A stretch of DNA of 30,865 nucleotides from the NCBI GenBank assembly GCA_016782825.1, contig JADHXT010000004.1, positions 1 to 30,865 of the forward strand, given 5' to 3'. This document shows positions 1 through 8,803 of this stretch, piece after piece. Position 1 is the first letter of the stretch, and each line of letters begins with the position of its first letter. This DNA is from Candidatus Brocadiia bacterium. GTDB lineage: Bacteria > Planctomycetota > PUPC01 > DSUN01. The notes under the pieces were generated by a model. That model saw nothing but the letters and a program-made list of their open reading frames with translations. It was not told where the DNA came from and did no database searches. A program made the translations under genes and the position numbers.

Positions 1-60
1 GCACCCGAGGCCGAAACACAGGAGGCGCCGCCCGAGGCCCCGCCCGCCGATCCGTCCTAG
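1..60 (+). CDS. rpsF: C-terminal tail of an upstream gene, probably ribosomal protein bS6 (partial)
   Basis: An open frame runs from the first base to a TAG at 58-60 and encodes 19 residues rich in Ala, Pro and Glu, ending PPADPS. The tail alone has no diagnostic motif. The name rests on context: in many bacteria bS6 (rpsF) directly precedes ssb, rpsR and rplI, which follow here in that order, and bS6 often ends in a low-complexity acidic extension. The 5' part lies outside the window. Another upstream gene cannot be excluded. Confidence 0.45.
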   Translation, partial: APEAETQEAPPEAPPADPS

Positions 61-115
61 CCCCCTCGGCTCGCGGCCCTCGCCCGTCTGTCACACGAAC
101 ACCGGATAGCCGACC

Positions 116-610
116 ATGCCGAACTTCAACCGCGTGATTCTCATGGGCAACCTCACCCGCGACCCCGAGCTCCGCTACACGCCCAGCGGCCAGGCCGTGG
201 CCGACCTCAGCCTCGCCATCAACCGGCGCACCCGCACCCAGGAAGGCGAGCAGCGCGACAACACCACCTACGTGGATGTCACCGCCTGGGGCCGTCAGGC
301 CGAGGTGATCAAGGAATACTTCACCCGCGGCCGTCCCATCTTCATCGAAGGCCGCCTCCAGCTCGACAAATGGACCAGCCAGGACGGCCAGCGCCGCAGC
401 AAGCTGCGCGTCGTCCTCGAGCAATTCGAGTTTGTCACCCCTCGCGGCAGCGAGAGCCGGCCCGCCGCCGACGGCGGCAGCCGCCCGGCCCCGCGAGGCC
501 AGAACCGCGCCGCCGCCGCGGCCGACGCCGATGCCGACGCCGACGCCGCGCCGCCCAGTGACGACGACGACTTCGGGCCCGAGGCCCTCGACGACGACGT
601 GCCCTTCTAG
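116..610 (+). CDS. ssb: Single-stranded DNA-binding protein
   Basis: This 164-residue protein coats single-stranded DNA during replication and repair and recruits partners through its C-terminal tip. The OB fold occupies about residues 1-112: it opens MPNFNRVILMGNLTRDPELR and contains YVDVTAWGRQAE and FIEGRLQLDKW. A disordered linker follows, with an Ala/Asp run encoded by a 6-bp tandem repeat at about 521-547. The protein ends DDDVPF, matching the DDDIPF tip that binds partner proteins. Length is typical for bacterial SSB. The start is the first ATG before the conserved N-terminus; no strong Shine-Dalgarno is visible. It lies 55 bases after the putative rpsF tail and 49 bases before rpsR, the classic rpsF-ssb-rpsR-rplI arrangement, so co-transcription is likely. 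Confidence 0.97.
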   Translation: MPNFNRVILMGNLTRDPELRYTPSGQAVADLSLAINRRTRTQEGEQRDNTTYVDVTAWGRQAEVIKEYFTRGRPIFIEGRLQLDKWTSQDGQRRSKLRVVLEQFEFVTPRGSESRPAADGGSRPAPRGQNRAAAAADADADADAAPPSDDDDFGPEALDDDVPF

Positions 611-659
611 GCCCGCCGCCGCTGCAACGAACCGCTGATTTCACAGGAGACGTCTTCCC

Positions 660-893
660 ATGGCTCGACGCAAGTACAGCCGCCCGCGCGACAAGAGCCG
701 CTGCCGCTTCTGCCGCGAGGGCATCGCCCTCATCGACTACAAGGACATCGGTGTGCTCCACAAGCTCACCACCAGCCAAGGCAAGCTGTTCAGCCGCAAG
801 CGCTCGGGCAACTGCGCCAAGTGTCAGCGCCAGGCCCGCACGGCCATCAAGCGCGCCCGATTCGTCGGCCTCATGCCCTACGTGGGCGAGTAG
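660..893 (+). CDS. rpsR: 30S ribosomal protein bS18
   Basis: This 77-residue protein of the 30S platform binds next to bS6. The conserved core is present: IDYKDIGVLHKLTT, then GKLFSRKRSGNCAKCQRQ and IKRARFVGLMPY. Two cysteine pairs are visible, C15-x-x-C18 and C52-x-x-C55, so this is a four-cysteine form that could bind zinc. Many bS18 proteins lack the N-terminal pair or have His at the last position (CAKHQR). An AGGAG at 645-649 lies 10 bases before the ATG and supports the start. The gene sits between ssb and rplI, 44 bases before the latter. Confidence 0.97.
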   Translation: MARRKYSRPRDKSRCRFCREGIALIDYKDIGVLHKLTTSQGKLFSRKRSGNCAKCQRQARTAIKRARFVGLMPYVGE

Positions 894-937
894 CCCTGGC
901 GGCGCGAGCCGCCCCAGCACAACGGAAGCCCCACCAA

Positions 938-1381
938 ATGGAAATCCTTCTCCGCAAGCCGGTCGAGCACCTCGGGGAGGCGGGCGACATCGTGCAGGTC
1001 GCCGCGGGCTACGCCCGCAACTACCTGTTCCCCCGCAAGCTCGCCACGCCCGTCACGTCCGACAACCTCAACCGCCTCGAGGCCGACAAGCGCCGCGTGG
1101 TGCGCGAGGCCGAGCGCCATCACCAGACCCTCGTGGAGCTGGCCGAGCGCCTCGAAGGCACCAGCTGCACCATCGCCGCACAGGCCTCCGACAGCGGCAC
1201 CCTCTTCGGCTCCGTGGCCGCGCCGCAGATCGCCGAGGCGCTCCGTCAGGAAGGCTACGACATCCCCGACCGCGCCGTCCAGCTCGAAGCCCCCATCAAG
1301 GAAACCGGCGTCTACGCCGTCACCATCGTCCTCGCTCCCGAGGCGGAGGCCGTGACGCGAATCTGGGTCGTCGCCGACTAG
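938..1381 (+). CDS. rplI: 50S ribosomal protein bL9
   Basis: A 147-residue protein, the usual length for bL9, which binds 23S rRNA near the L1 stalk base. The N-terminal RNA-binding domain is clear: MEILLRKPVEHLGEAGDIVQ followed by VAAGYARNYLFPRKLA. A charged connecting helix spans about residues 45-80. The C-terminal domain includes SGTLFGSV and IKETGVYAVTI. The frame is open further upstream, to 821, but that would overlap rpsR and add non-homologous sequence; the ATG at 938 begins exactly at the family N-terminus. A weak GGAAG lies just upstream. It follows rpsR and precedes dnaB by 64 bases. Confidence 0.96.
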   Translation: MEILLRKPVEHLGEAGDIVQVAAGYARNYLFPRKLATPVTSDNLNRLEADKRRVVREAERHHQTLVELAERLEGTSCTIAAQASDSGTLFGSVAAPQIAEALRQEGYDIPDRAVQLEAPIKETGVYAVTIVLAPEAEAVTRIWVVAD

Positions 1382-1445
1382 GCACCGCCGGGCCATCGGC
1401 CCCGAGCGCGGGCCGAAGCACGCACATCGTCTACAGGCACACGCC

Positions 1446-2825
1446 ATGGGCACCCCGAGCAACGCCTCCTCCTCCTCCTCCGCAGCCCCCGCTGCGCTCC
1501 TGCCCCCGCAGGCGGTGGAGGCCGAGGCCGCCGTGCTCGGCTCGTGCCTCCTCGACAACCGCTGCATCGTGGACGTGGCCGCCAGCCTCTCGCGCGCCGA
1601 CTTCTACCTGCCCGCCCACCAGAGCATCTTCGCCGCCATCCTTGCCCTGAGCGATGAAGGCAAGCCGGTGGACCTCCTCCTGCTGGCCGACGCTCTCCGC
1701 GACTCCAAGCAACTGGCCCGCGTCGGCGGCCCCGACGCCCTCGTGGCCATCATCGAGGGCGTACCCTCCGCCGCCCGCGCCGAATACTACGCCGAGCGCG
1801 TCCAGGCCGCCAGCCTGCGCCGCCGCCTCCTCGCCGCCTGCCAGGCCGTGGCCGGCGCCGCCCACGACATGAGCCTCGACACCGACGCAGTTCTCGACAC
1901 CGCCCAGGCCGAAATCTTCGCCGTCAGCCAGAGCGACTCGACGGCCGAAGCCGCCCGCGTGGGCGACCTGCTCGAAGGCATCTTCCGCGACGTGGAATCC
2001 GCCGAGCACGACCGCATCACCGGCTCGCGCACCCACTTCGCCGAGCTGGACGACCTGACGTGCGGCCTCCAGAAATCCGAACTGATCATCATCGCCGGCC
2101 GGCCCTCCATGGGCAAGACCACCTTCGCACTGAACATCGCCGGCCGCGTGGCCATGGGCGACTACAACCGCCCCGACCCCGAAGGCCGCCGCCCCGTGCT
2201 CATCTTCTCCCTCGAAATGAGCAAGCCCGTCATCGCCCGCAACATCCTGTGCGGCTACGCCAAGGTCGACGCCCACCGCCTGCGCCGCGGCCTGCTGCGC
2301 AAGGAGGAAGTGCAGGAGCTCACCGTCCGCGCCGGCGACCTCTACGAAGCCCCCATCTACATCGACGACACCCCCGGCCTCTCCCTGCGCGACCTCCGCA
2401 CCCGCGCCCGCCGCCTCAAGCTCTCCGTGCCCGCCCTCTCCCTCGTGATCGTCGACTACCTCCAGCTCATGGAGGAACGCCGCGCCGAGAACCGCACGCA
2501 GGAGATCAGCATCATCTCCCGCGGCCTCAAGGCCCTCGCGCGCGAGCTCGAAGTGCCCGTCGTCGCCCTCAGCCAGCTCAGCCGCGGCGTCGAGTCCCGC
2601 GAGGGCAACGAGCCCCGCATGAGCGACCTGCGCGAAAGCGGCTCCATCGAGCAGGACGCCGACGTCATCATGCTCCTCTTCCGCCCCGAATACTACTCGC
2701 CCGGCACCCGCCCGGGCGAAGCCGACATCATCGTGGCCAAGCAGCGCAACGGCCCTACCGGCCGATTCCCGCTCACGTTCATGCGTCAGTTCCTGCGCTT
2801 CGAAAACTACCTCCGGCCGGAGTAG
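1446..2825 (+). CDS. dnaB: Replicative DNA helicase DnaB
   Basis: The 459-residue hexameric replicative helicase that unwinds DNA 5' to 3' at the fork and contacts primase. After a short Ser/Ala-rich leader the N-terminal DnaB domain begins LPPQAVEAEAAVLGSCLLD (about residues 20-120). The RecA-like C-terminal domain (about 190-459) carries Walker A GRPSMGKTT with Lys224 and Walker B-type LVIVDYLQLM. The segment VVALSQLSRGVESR and the SDLRESGSIEQDADVIMLL motif complete the signature. Length matches standalone DnaB and no intein interrupts it. It follows rplI, as in many genomes where dnaB trails the rpsF-rplI operon. Confidence 0.97.
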   Translation: MGTPSNASSSSSAAPAALLPPQAVEAEAAVLGSCLLDNRCIVDVAASLSRADFYLPAHQSIFAAILALSDEGKPVDLLLLADALRDSKQLARVGGPDALVAIIEGVPSAARAEYYAERVQAASLRRRLLAACQAVAGAAHDMSLDTDAVLDTAQAEIFAVSQSDSTAEAARVGDLLEGIFRDVESAEHDRITGSRTHFAELDDLTCGLQKSELIIIAGRPSMGKTTFALNIAGRVAMGDYNRPDPEGRRPVLIFSLEMSKPVIARNILCGYAKVDAHRLRRGLLRKEEVQELTVRAGDLYEAPIYIDDTPGLSLRDLRTRARRLKLSVPALSLVIVDYLQLMEERRAENRTQEISIISRGLKALARELEVPVVALSQLSRGVESREGNEPRMSDLRESGSIEQDADVIMLLFRPEYYSPGTRPGEADIIVAKQRNGPTGRFPLTFMRQFLRFENYLRPE

Positions 2826-2870
2826 GGCTTCTCGTAAGGCCCCCGCCCAGACCCCAACCGAGGGAAAACC

Positions 2871-5201
2871 ATGGAACGTCTCGCCCGTCGCGTCGCACTG
2901 CCCCTGGTGGCGATCGCAGCCCTGCTGGCCCTGGCCCCCGCCGCCCAAGCCGGGCAGCAGGCCGTGGTGCGCGAGATCGTGGTGCGCGGCTATCCCGGCG
3001 ATCCCGCCGCCATCAAAGGCCTGATCCGTACCAAGGAAGGCGCCCCCCTCGACCCCACCACCCTCAACGAAGATATCACCCGCCTGCTCCGCGCCGGCCA
3101 CTTGGCCACCTTCAGCCTCCAGGAGCTGCCCGACGGCGTGCGCATCACCCTCCGCGTGGCCCGCACGCCCAAGCTCCGCACCGTGAGCGTGGACGGCGCC
3201 GGCAAGTCGTGGAACCGCAAGCTCAAGGACGAGCTCATCTCCAAAGCCGGCAGCCTCGTGAGCCCCGCCACACTCAAGCTCGACGAGGCCAAGCGCTTCC
3301 TTGGCGACAAGGAACGCATCCGAGCCTACTGCCAGGAGCGTGGCTACCGCAACGCGGCCATCACCTCCACCCTCACCCCCGTGGCCGACAGCGACGACGT
3401 GGACGTGGCCTTCCAGGTGGCCCTCGGCCCCAAGTTCCAGGTCACCCGCCTCCGCTTCCAGGGCAACCAGGGCGTGGCCACCCGCGAGCTCGCGCGCCGC
3501 ATGCAGACCAAGCAGGACGGCTTCTTCACCAGCCGCCGCTACACCGACCGCTTCTTCGAGCAGGACGTGCAGGCCCTCCAGGACTTCTATCGCTACAAGG
3601 GCTACCCCGACGCCAAGGTGACCTACCGCCGGCTCTTCGCCGGCCGCGGTGGCAATCGCGTGCACATCACCCTCGTGGTGGACGAGGGCAAGAGCTACGC
3701 CACCGGCCCCGTGGCCATCGGCGGCGCCAAGATCATCTCGGCCGACACCCTGCTCGCCCTCGTGGCCCTCAAGCAGGGCCAGCCTTACAGCGACGAAAAG
3801 CTCCTCGAGGCCCGCCGCGCCATCGAACGCCGCTACCACGAAGAAGGCTACTCCGACGTGGCCGCCCTGCCCACCCGCCAGCTCAACGCCGGCACCGGCG
3901 CCTACGACGTGACCTTCGCCGTCGAGGAAGGCCCGCGCGTCACCATCAACACCGTCCGCACCGAAGGCCACCCCCGCACCCAGCGCAAGGTGATCCTCCG
4001 CGAGCTGAGCCTCGAGCCCGGCGACACCTACGACGTGCGCAAGCTCGAAGCCAGCCAGCGCGCCCTCGACCGCCTGCAGTTCTTCGACTCCGTGGTCATG
4101 AAGCTCCAGCCCACCGACCCGCCCAACGCCGCCGAGCGCGACCTGCACGTGGGCGTCGAGGAAGGCCGCACCGGCAACTTCCGCTTCGGCGTCGGCTTCT
4201 CCACCGTCCAGTCCGTCGTCGGCACGATCGACCTCACCCAGAATAACTTCGACTGGCGCGACTGGCCCAAGAGCTGGCGCGACCTGTTCAGCGGCAACGC
4301 CTTCGTCGGCGCCGGCCAGCAGTTCCGCATCGCCCTCATGCCCGGCTTCCAATACAGCAACTACATGATCTCCTACCGCAACCCCTACTGGAAAGACAAG
4401 AACCAGAGCTTCGGCTGGAGCCTCTACTACCGCGACCGCGACCAGGGCGAGTGGGACGAAAGCCGCGTCGGCCTGCGCCTCACCCGCGGCATCCGCCGCT
4501 TCCGCGGCGACCCTGACACCGACCTCATCTTCCACACCCGCATCGAATCCGTCTCGGTGAACAACGTGGACGAGAAAGACGCCCCGATGGCGGCCCTCGA
4601 CGAGGAAGGCAGCCACTTCGTGTGGGGCCTCGGCGCCACCCTCAAGCGCGACCGCACCGACCGCATCATCATGCCCACCACCGGCTACAAGTGGCAGGCC
4701 AGCATCGAAGGCGTGGTGCCCGAGGGCGTGACCCTCGGCGGCCGCACCACACGCTACTGGACCCTCGGCGGCGCCGGCAAGAAGGGACACGAGCGCGTCT
4801 TCTCGCTGCGCGCCCAGATGGACTACGCCATCGCCGACTTCCCCATCTACGAACGCTACTTCCTCGGCGCCCCCATGCTGCGCGGCTTCGACTACCGCGG
4901 CGCCGGCCCCCACGACAACGGCGAGCCCGAGGGCGGCGACTACCGAGCCCTCATCAGCGCCCAGTACCGCCACCCCCTCATCGCCAACCGACTCTACTCC
5001 GTGCTCTTCGTCGATGCCGGCACCGTGACCGACGACTTCACCGGCTTCGCCGACCCGCGCGTGTCCGTCGGCCTCGGCTTCCGCGTGCTCTTCCCCGCGC
5101 TGTCGCGCGCCCCGTTGCGGCTCGACTTCGGCGTCCCCATCGTCGACCAGAGCGACGACGACACACAGGTCATCTACTTCTCCATCAGCCTCGACCGCTG
5201 A
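2871..5201 (+). CDS. bamA: Outer membrane protein assembly factor BamA (Omp85)
   Basis: A 776-residue Omp85 protein that folds and inserts beta-barrel proteins into the outer membrane. A signal peptide (about residues 1-27; hydrophobic LPLVAIAALLALAPAAQA) is followed by POTRA-type repeats up to about residue 390, for example IVVRGYPGDPAAIKGLIRTK, VTRLRFQGNQGVATRELARR and ITLVVDEGKSY. The C-terminal barrel has alternating aromatic strands and the lid-lock motif MLRGFDYRG (RGF at 671-673). It ends in an amphipathic strand, VIYFSISLDR. Length is near the E. coli protein. The next gene encodes an OmpH/Skp-like chaperone, then lpxD, the bamA-skp-lpxD order known from many diderms. Confidence 0.95.
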   Translation: MERLARRVALPLVAIAALLALAPAAQAGQQAVVREIVVRGYPGDPAAIKGLIRTKEGAPLDPTTLNEDITRLLRAGHLATFSLQELPDGVRITLRVARTPKLRTVSVDGAGKSWNRKLKDELISKAGSLVSPATLKLDEAKRFLGDKERIRAYCQERGYRNAAITSTLTPVADSDDVDVAFQVALGPKFQVTRLRFQGNQGVATRELARRMQTKQDGFFTSRRYTDRFFEQDVQALQDFYRYKGYPDAKVTYRRLFAGRGGNRVHITLVVDEGKSYATGPVAIGGAKIISADTLLALVALKQGQPYSDEKLLEARRAIERRYHEEGYSDVAALPTRQLNAGTGAYDVTFAVEEGPRVTINTVRTEGHPRTQRKVILRELSLEPGDTYDVRKLEASQRALDRLQFFDSVVMKLQPTDPPNAAERDLHVGVEEGRTGNFRFGVGFSTVQSVVGTIDLTQNNFDWRDWPKSWRDLFSGNAFVGAGQQFRIALMPGFQYSNYMISYRNPYWKDKNQSFGWSLYYRDRDQGEWDESRVGLRLTRGIRRFRGDPDTDLIFHTRIESVSVNNVDEKDAPMAALDEEGSHFVWGLGATLKRDRTDRIIMPTTGYKWQASIEGVVPEGVTLGGRTTRYWTLGGAGKKGHERVFSLRAQMDYAIADFPIYERYFLGAPMLRGFDYRGAGPHDNGEPEGGDYRALISAQYRHPLIANRLYSVLFVDAGTVTDDFTGFADPRVSVGLGFRVLFPALSRAPLRLDFGVPIVDQSDDDTQVIYFSISLDR

Positions 5202-5290
5202 CGGCCCAGCACTTCATTCCCCCGCAGCGGAACCCACGTCCTGCTCCGGCACGCTGCCTTGTATGAAAGAATGGAAGAGAGGAATCCAGA

Positions 5291-6058
5291 ATGATCCGAG
5301 CCAGCTCTCGTGGGCCTATGAGGTCTATGACGTTTACGAGAATCCTGTTGTGGTGTGTCGTTCTCTGCACGACCGTGCTTCCCGCGGTGGCCGCGGCACA
5401 GGAGCCGGCCGACCTGGCCGCCGAGGTGGCCCGGCTGCGCCAGCAGGTGGCCGAGCTCTCCAAGACGCCGGCGCTCAAGGTGGGCCTGGTGGACATCGTG
5501 CGCGTCTTCGACGAGCTCGACGAGAAGATCGACATGAACGCCGAGATATCCCAGGTCGAGGACAAGCGCCGCACCACCCTCAAAGACCTCTATGACGGCA
5601 TCAAGGACCTCGACGAGAAACTCAAGGTGCTCAATCCCGAAAGCGAGGAGGGGCGCGCCGCCCTCCGCGAACTCGAGGACAAGAAACGCCAGCTCCGAGC
5701 CAAGGGCAAGGCCCTCGACGAGCACATCTACAACAAGCTCTACGAGTTCACCCGCAGCGCCTACCGCAAGATCAACACCGAGATCACCGGCTACGCCGGC
5801 GAAGCAGGCATCGACGTGGTGCTCCGCGTGCGCGACCCCAACATCGACACCGTCGACCCCAAGGCCCCCGCCCGCAGCCGCTACATCGAGCTCAACCGCC
5901 GCATCGAGTACCGCTCGGTGCTCTACTCGCGCTCCGCGCTCGACTTCACCGCCGCCATCATCACGCGGCTCAACAAGAAGTACGAGGCCCGAAACGCCGC
6001 GCGCCCCTCGCCCAAGACCTTCGACCCCAAGACCCCCGACCCCAAGACCCCGGAATAG
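5291..6058 (+). CDS. OmpH/Skp-family periplasmic chaperone
   Basis: A 255-residue exported protein. An N-terminal signal (hydrophobic ILLWCVVLCTTVLPAVAAAQ) is followed by a heptad-like segment LAAEVARLRQQVAELSK. The core then begins VGLVDIVRVFDE, the typical OmpH opening, and continues through long charged helices (about residues 80-160). The end of the core, VLYSRSALDFTAAIITRLN, resembles the final OmpH strand and helix. Skp-type proteins hold unfolded outer-membrane proteins in the periplasm. The protein is longer than E. coli Skp and ends in a short PKT repeat tail. GAGAGG at 5277-5282 supports the ATG at 5291, although in-frame ATGs at 5318 and 5327 are possible. Position between bamA and lpxD supports the call. 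Confidence 0.85.
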   Translation: MIRASSRGPMRSMTFTRILLWCVVLCTTVLPAVAAAQEPADLAAEVARLRQQVAELSKTPALKVGLVDIVRVFDELDEKIDMNAEISQVEDKRRTTLKDLYDGIKDLDEKLKVLNPESEEGRAALRELEDKKRQLRAKGKALDEHIYNKLYEFTRSAYRKINTEITGYAGEAGIDVVLRVRDPNIDTVDPKAPARSRYIELNRRIEYRSVLYSRSALDFTAAIITRLNKKYEARNAARPSPKTFDPKTPDPKTPE

Positions 6059-6081
6059 CCCTGCCTCGAGGAGAGCCGCAC

Positions 6082-7161
6082 GTGGCGTCTCACGCCGGCA
6101 CGACAACCCTGGCCCAGCTCGCCGACCTCACCGGCGCCACCCTGCGTGGCGACGGCGAAACCGCGATCGCCGGCGTGGCGGGCATGAGAAACGCCCGCGA
6201 GGGCGAGATCGCGCTGCTCGGCGGCGCGCGCTACATCAAGCACCTGGCCGCCACCCGCGCCTCGGCGCTCGTGGTGGGGCAGGACTTCGACACGTCGGTC
6301 ACCGAGCTGCCGCTGCTCATCGCCGAGACCCCCGACGCCGCCTTCGAGGCCATCGCGGCCCGCTTCGGCCCCGAGCCCGCGCCCGTCGAGCCTGGCATCC
6401 ACCCCCGCGCCTTCGTGGCCCCCGACGCCACCGTGGATCCCACCGCGTCCGTCGGCGCCGGCTGCGTGGTGGAGGCCGGCGCCGTCATCGGCCCGCGCAC
6501 GGCGCTGCTGCCCCTCGCCTTCGTGGGACGCGACGCGCGGGTGGGCGCCGAGTGCGTGCTGCACCCCCAGGTGGCCGTGCTCGAGCGCTGCGTGCTGGGC
6601 GACCGCGTGGTGCTGCACAGCGGCACCGTGGTGGGCGCCGATGGCTTCGGCTACGACACCGTGGACGGCGTGCACCAGAAGGTGCCCCAGCGCGGCATCG
6701 TGGAGGTCGGCGACGACGTGGAAACCGGCGCCAACGTGACGATCGACCGCGCCCGGTTCGGCCGCACCGTCATCGGCCGCGGAACCAAGATCGACAATCT
6801 CGCGCAAATCGCGCATAATGTGAGCACCGGCGAGCATTGCCTGATCGTCGCCCAGGTGGGCGTGGCCGGCAGCACCAGCCTGGGCCACCACGTGGTGCTC
6901 GCCGCGCAGGCGGGCCTGGTGGGGCACATCCATATCGGCGATGGCTCCATCGTCGGCGCCAAGGCCGGCGTGCCCGGCGACCTCGAGCCCGGCTCCATCG
7001 TGCTCGGAGCCCCGGCGCAGGACATTCGCAACGAGCGCCGCTGCATGGTGCTCTACCAGCGGCTGCCCGACATGGCCAGGCAGGCCAAGCAGCTCGCGAA
7101 AACGATCGAGAGCCTCGAAGAAAGAGTCCGCCATCTTGAAGGCGCGTCAGAAGACGATTAG
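6082..7161 (+). CDS. lpxD: UDP-3-O-acylglucosamine N-acyltransferase LpxD
   Basis: A 359-residue enzyme transferring an acyl chain from acyl-ACP to the 2-amino group of UDP-3-O-acylglucosamine, the third lipid A step. The N-terminal uridine-binding domain (LAQLADLTGATLRGDGETAI...) covers about residues 10-110. Left-handed beta-helix hexapeptide repeats follow (VDPTASVGAGCVVEAGAVIG and on). The catalytic region reads NLAQIAHNV with His245, equivalent to the E. coli catalytic His. A C-terminal helix (RLPDMARQAKQLAKTIESLE) closes the protein. The start is GTG at 6082 behind GAGGAGAG at 6068-6075. The gene lies 23 bases after the OmpH-like gene and overlaps lpxC by 26 bases. Confidence 0.95.
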   Translation: MASHAGTTTLAQLADLTGATLRGDGETAIAGVAGMRNAREGEIALLGGARYIKHLAATRASALVVGQDFDTSVTELPLLIAETPDAAFEAIAARFGPEPAPVEPGIHPRAFVAPDATVDPTASVGAGCVVEAGAVIGPRTALLPLAFVGRDARVGAECVLHPQVAVLERCVLGDRVVLHSGTVVGADGFGYDTVDGVHQKVPQRGIVEVGDDVETGANVTIDRARFGRTVIGRGTKIDNLAQIAHNVSTGEHCLIVAQVGVAGSTSLGHHVVLAAQAGLVGHIHIGDGSIVGAKAGVPGDLEPGSIVLGAPAQDIRNERRCMVLYQRLPDMARQAKQLAKTIESLEERVRHLEGASEDD

Positions 7162-7984
7162 ACACCCCGTCGAGTGCCATGGCGTGGGCGTGAACCTCGG
7201 CCGCAAGGTGCGGCTGCGCCTCGTGCCGGCCGAGCCCGGCACGGGCCTGGTGTTCGTGCGCACCGACCTCGGGTCCACCGCCGCCATCCCCGTGCGCCCC
7301 GACGCCGTGGCCGCCGAGCCCCGCCGCACCGTGCTGCGCGCCGGCAAGGCCGAAGTGCAGATGACCGAGCATCTCCTCGCCGCCGTGGCCGGCCTGGCCA
7401 TCGACAACCTCACCATCGAAATCAGCGGCCCCGAGCTGCCCGTCGGCGACGGCAGCGCCCTGATCTTCGCCGAGTTGATCCTCGAGGCCGGCGTGGTGGA
7501 GCAGAAGGCCGAGCGCCCCGACCACCGCATCCGCGAGCCCATCTCCCTCACCGACGGCGACGCCTCCATCGAGGCACAGCCCGCCGAGGAAGGCCTCCGC
7601 CTCGCCTACACCCTCGACTATCCCGAGAGCCCCATTCCCCGGCAAACCGTGGAGTGGCTTATCACCCCCGACACCTTCATGGACCAGCTCGCTCCCGCCC
7701 GCACCTTCGTGTTCGAGCACGAAGCCGCGCGCCTCATCGCCGCCGGCTTCGGCCGCGCGGCCAATCCCGACAACACGTTGGTGGTGCGGGCCGACGGCTC
7801 GCTGCTGGGCAACACGCTGCGTTTCGAGGACGAGCTTGCCCGACACAAGCTGGTGGACCTCCTCGGCGACCTGCGCCTGGCCGGCGGCGGCATCGTGGGC
7901 CACATCCGCGCCGAACGCAGCGGCCACGCCCACAACCTGCGGCTCGCCGAGCACGTGCACGCACAGATTCAGCCCACCTCCTGA
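7136..7984 (+). CDS. lpxC: UDP-3-O-acyl-N-acetylglucosamine deacetylase LpxC
   Basis: A 282-residue zinc deacetylase for the committed lipid A step. The proposed TTG start at 7136 gives MKARQKTIRHPVECHG and places the zinc ligand of MTEHLLAAVAG at His79, the number it has in E. coli. The other ligands, His237 and Asp241, lie in ARHKLVDLLGDL, and the catalytic His264 is in RSGHAHNL. A purine-rich stretch just before the TTG could be the ribosome site. The start lies inside lpxD (26-nt overlap), suggesting translational coupling. The usual G-x-G-x-H-S/T-G loop reads GVGVNLG, with Asn20 in place of His. It is not fused to FabZ, unlike Bacteroidota versions. Confidence 0.93.
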   Translation: MKARQKTIRHPVECHGVGVNLGRKVRLRLVPAEPGTGLVFVRTDLGSTAAIPVRPDAVAAEPRRTVLRAGKAEVQMTEHLLAAVAGLAIDNLTIEISGPELPVGDGSALIFAELILEAGVVEQKAERPDHRIREPISLTDGDASIEAQPAEEGLRLAYTLDYPESPIPRQTVEWLITPDTFMDQLAPARTFVFEHEAARLIAAGFGRAANPDNTLVVRADGSLLGNTLRFEDELARHKLVDLLGDLRLAGGGIVGHIRAERSGHAHNLRLAEHVHAQIQPTS

Positions 7985-7993
7985 GGCGACCCC

Positions 7994-8803
7994 ATGCCGC
8001 GAGACATCCATCCCTCCGCCATCGTGAGCCCCAAGGCCGAGCTGGCCGACGACGTGGTCGTCGGGCCACACGCCATCATCGATGACCACGTGACCCTCGG
8101 GGCCGGCTGCATCATCAAGGCCGGCTCGCACATCACCGGCCACACCACCCTCGGCACCGGCAACGTCATCGGCCCCCACGCCGTGCTCGGCACCCCGCCG
8201 CAAGACCTCGGCTACTGCGACGAGCCCACGCGCCTGGTCCTCGGCAACGACAACGTCATGCGCGAGTTCGTCAGCATCAACGTGGGCACCACCAAGCAGG
8301 ACAAGGTGACCACCATCGGCAGCGACAACTTTCTCATGGCCTACTGCCACGTGGGCCACGACTGCGAGATCGGCAACGGCATCGTCATGGCCAACATGGT
8401 GGGCATCAGCGGCCACTGCAAGGTGGAGGACAAGGTGTGGTTCGGCGGCATGGTGGGCCTCCACCAGTTCGTCACCATCGGCACCCACGCCTTCATCGGC
8501 GGCCTGTCGCGCATCGTGCACGACTGCCCGCCCTACATGGTCACCGAAGGCAACCCCGCCAAGGTGCGCGGCACCAACGTCATCGGCCTGCGCCGCCGCG
8601 GCTTCCCCCCCGAAACCATCGACGCCCTCAAGGACGCCCAGCGCCTCATCTACCGCTCGCACCTCACCGCCTCCCAGGCCATCGACCAGATCGCCGCCAC
8701 GTGGGACCCCGTGCCCGACGAAGTGAGCTCCCTCATGGAGTTCCTGCGCCGCATGCACCTCGACCGCCAGGCCCGGTGGCGGGAATCGGTGCTCCGCAGA
8801 TAG
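7994..8803 (+). CDS. lpxA: UDP-N-acetylglucosamine O-acyltransferase LpxA
   Basis: A 269-residue trimeric left-handed beta-helix enzyme that acylates UDP-GlcNAc (or UDP-GlcNAc3N) from acyl-ACP, the first lipid A step. Hexapeptide repeats start at residue 1 (IHPSAIVSPKAELADDVVVG). The catalytic region reads FLMAYCHVGHDC, with His119 and catalytic-position His122 (E. coli His125). The GMVGLHQFVTIG strand and the C-terminal helical domain (NVIGLRRRGFPPETIDALKD) are typical. It begins 9 bases after the lpxC stop, indicating an operon. The fabZ gene often found beside lpxA is absent. A Gfo/Idh enzyme of a kind linked to 3-amino sugar donors follows, so the substrate cannot be fixed from sequence alone. 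Confidence 0.96.
   Translation: MPRDIHPSAIVSPKAELADDVVVGPHAIIDDHVTLGAGCIIKAGSHITGHTTLGTGNVIGPHAVLGTPPQDLGYCDEPTRLVLGNDNVMREFVSINVGTTKQDKVTTIGSDNFLMAYCHVGHDCEIGNGIVMANMVGISGHCKVEDKVWFGGMVGLHQFVTIGTHAFIGGLSRIVHDCPPYMVTEGNPAKVRGTNVIGLRRRGFPPETIDALKDAQRLIYRSHLTASQAIDQIAATWDPVPDEVSSLMEFLRRMHLDRQARWRESVLRR

Noticed and set aside
1431..4973. Very long minus-strand open frame (1180 codons) opposite dnaB and bamA
   Set aside because: It is low-complexity Gly/Ala/Val/Asp sequence caused by the GC-rich third positions of the plus-strand genes, which match known families throughout.
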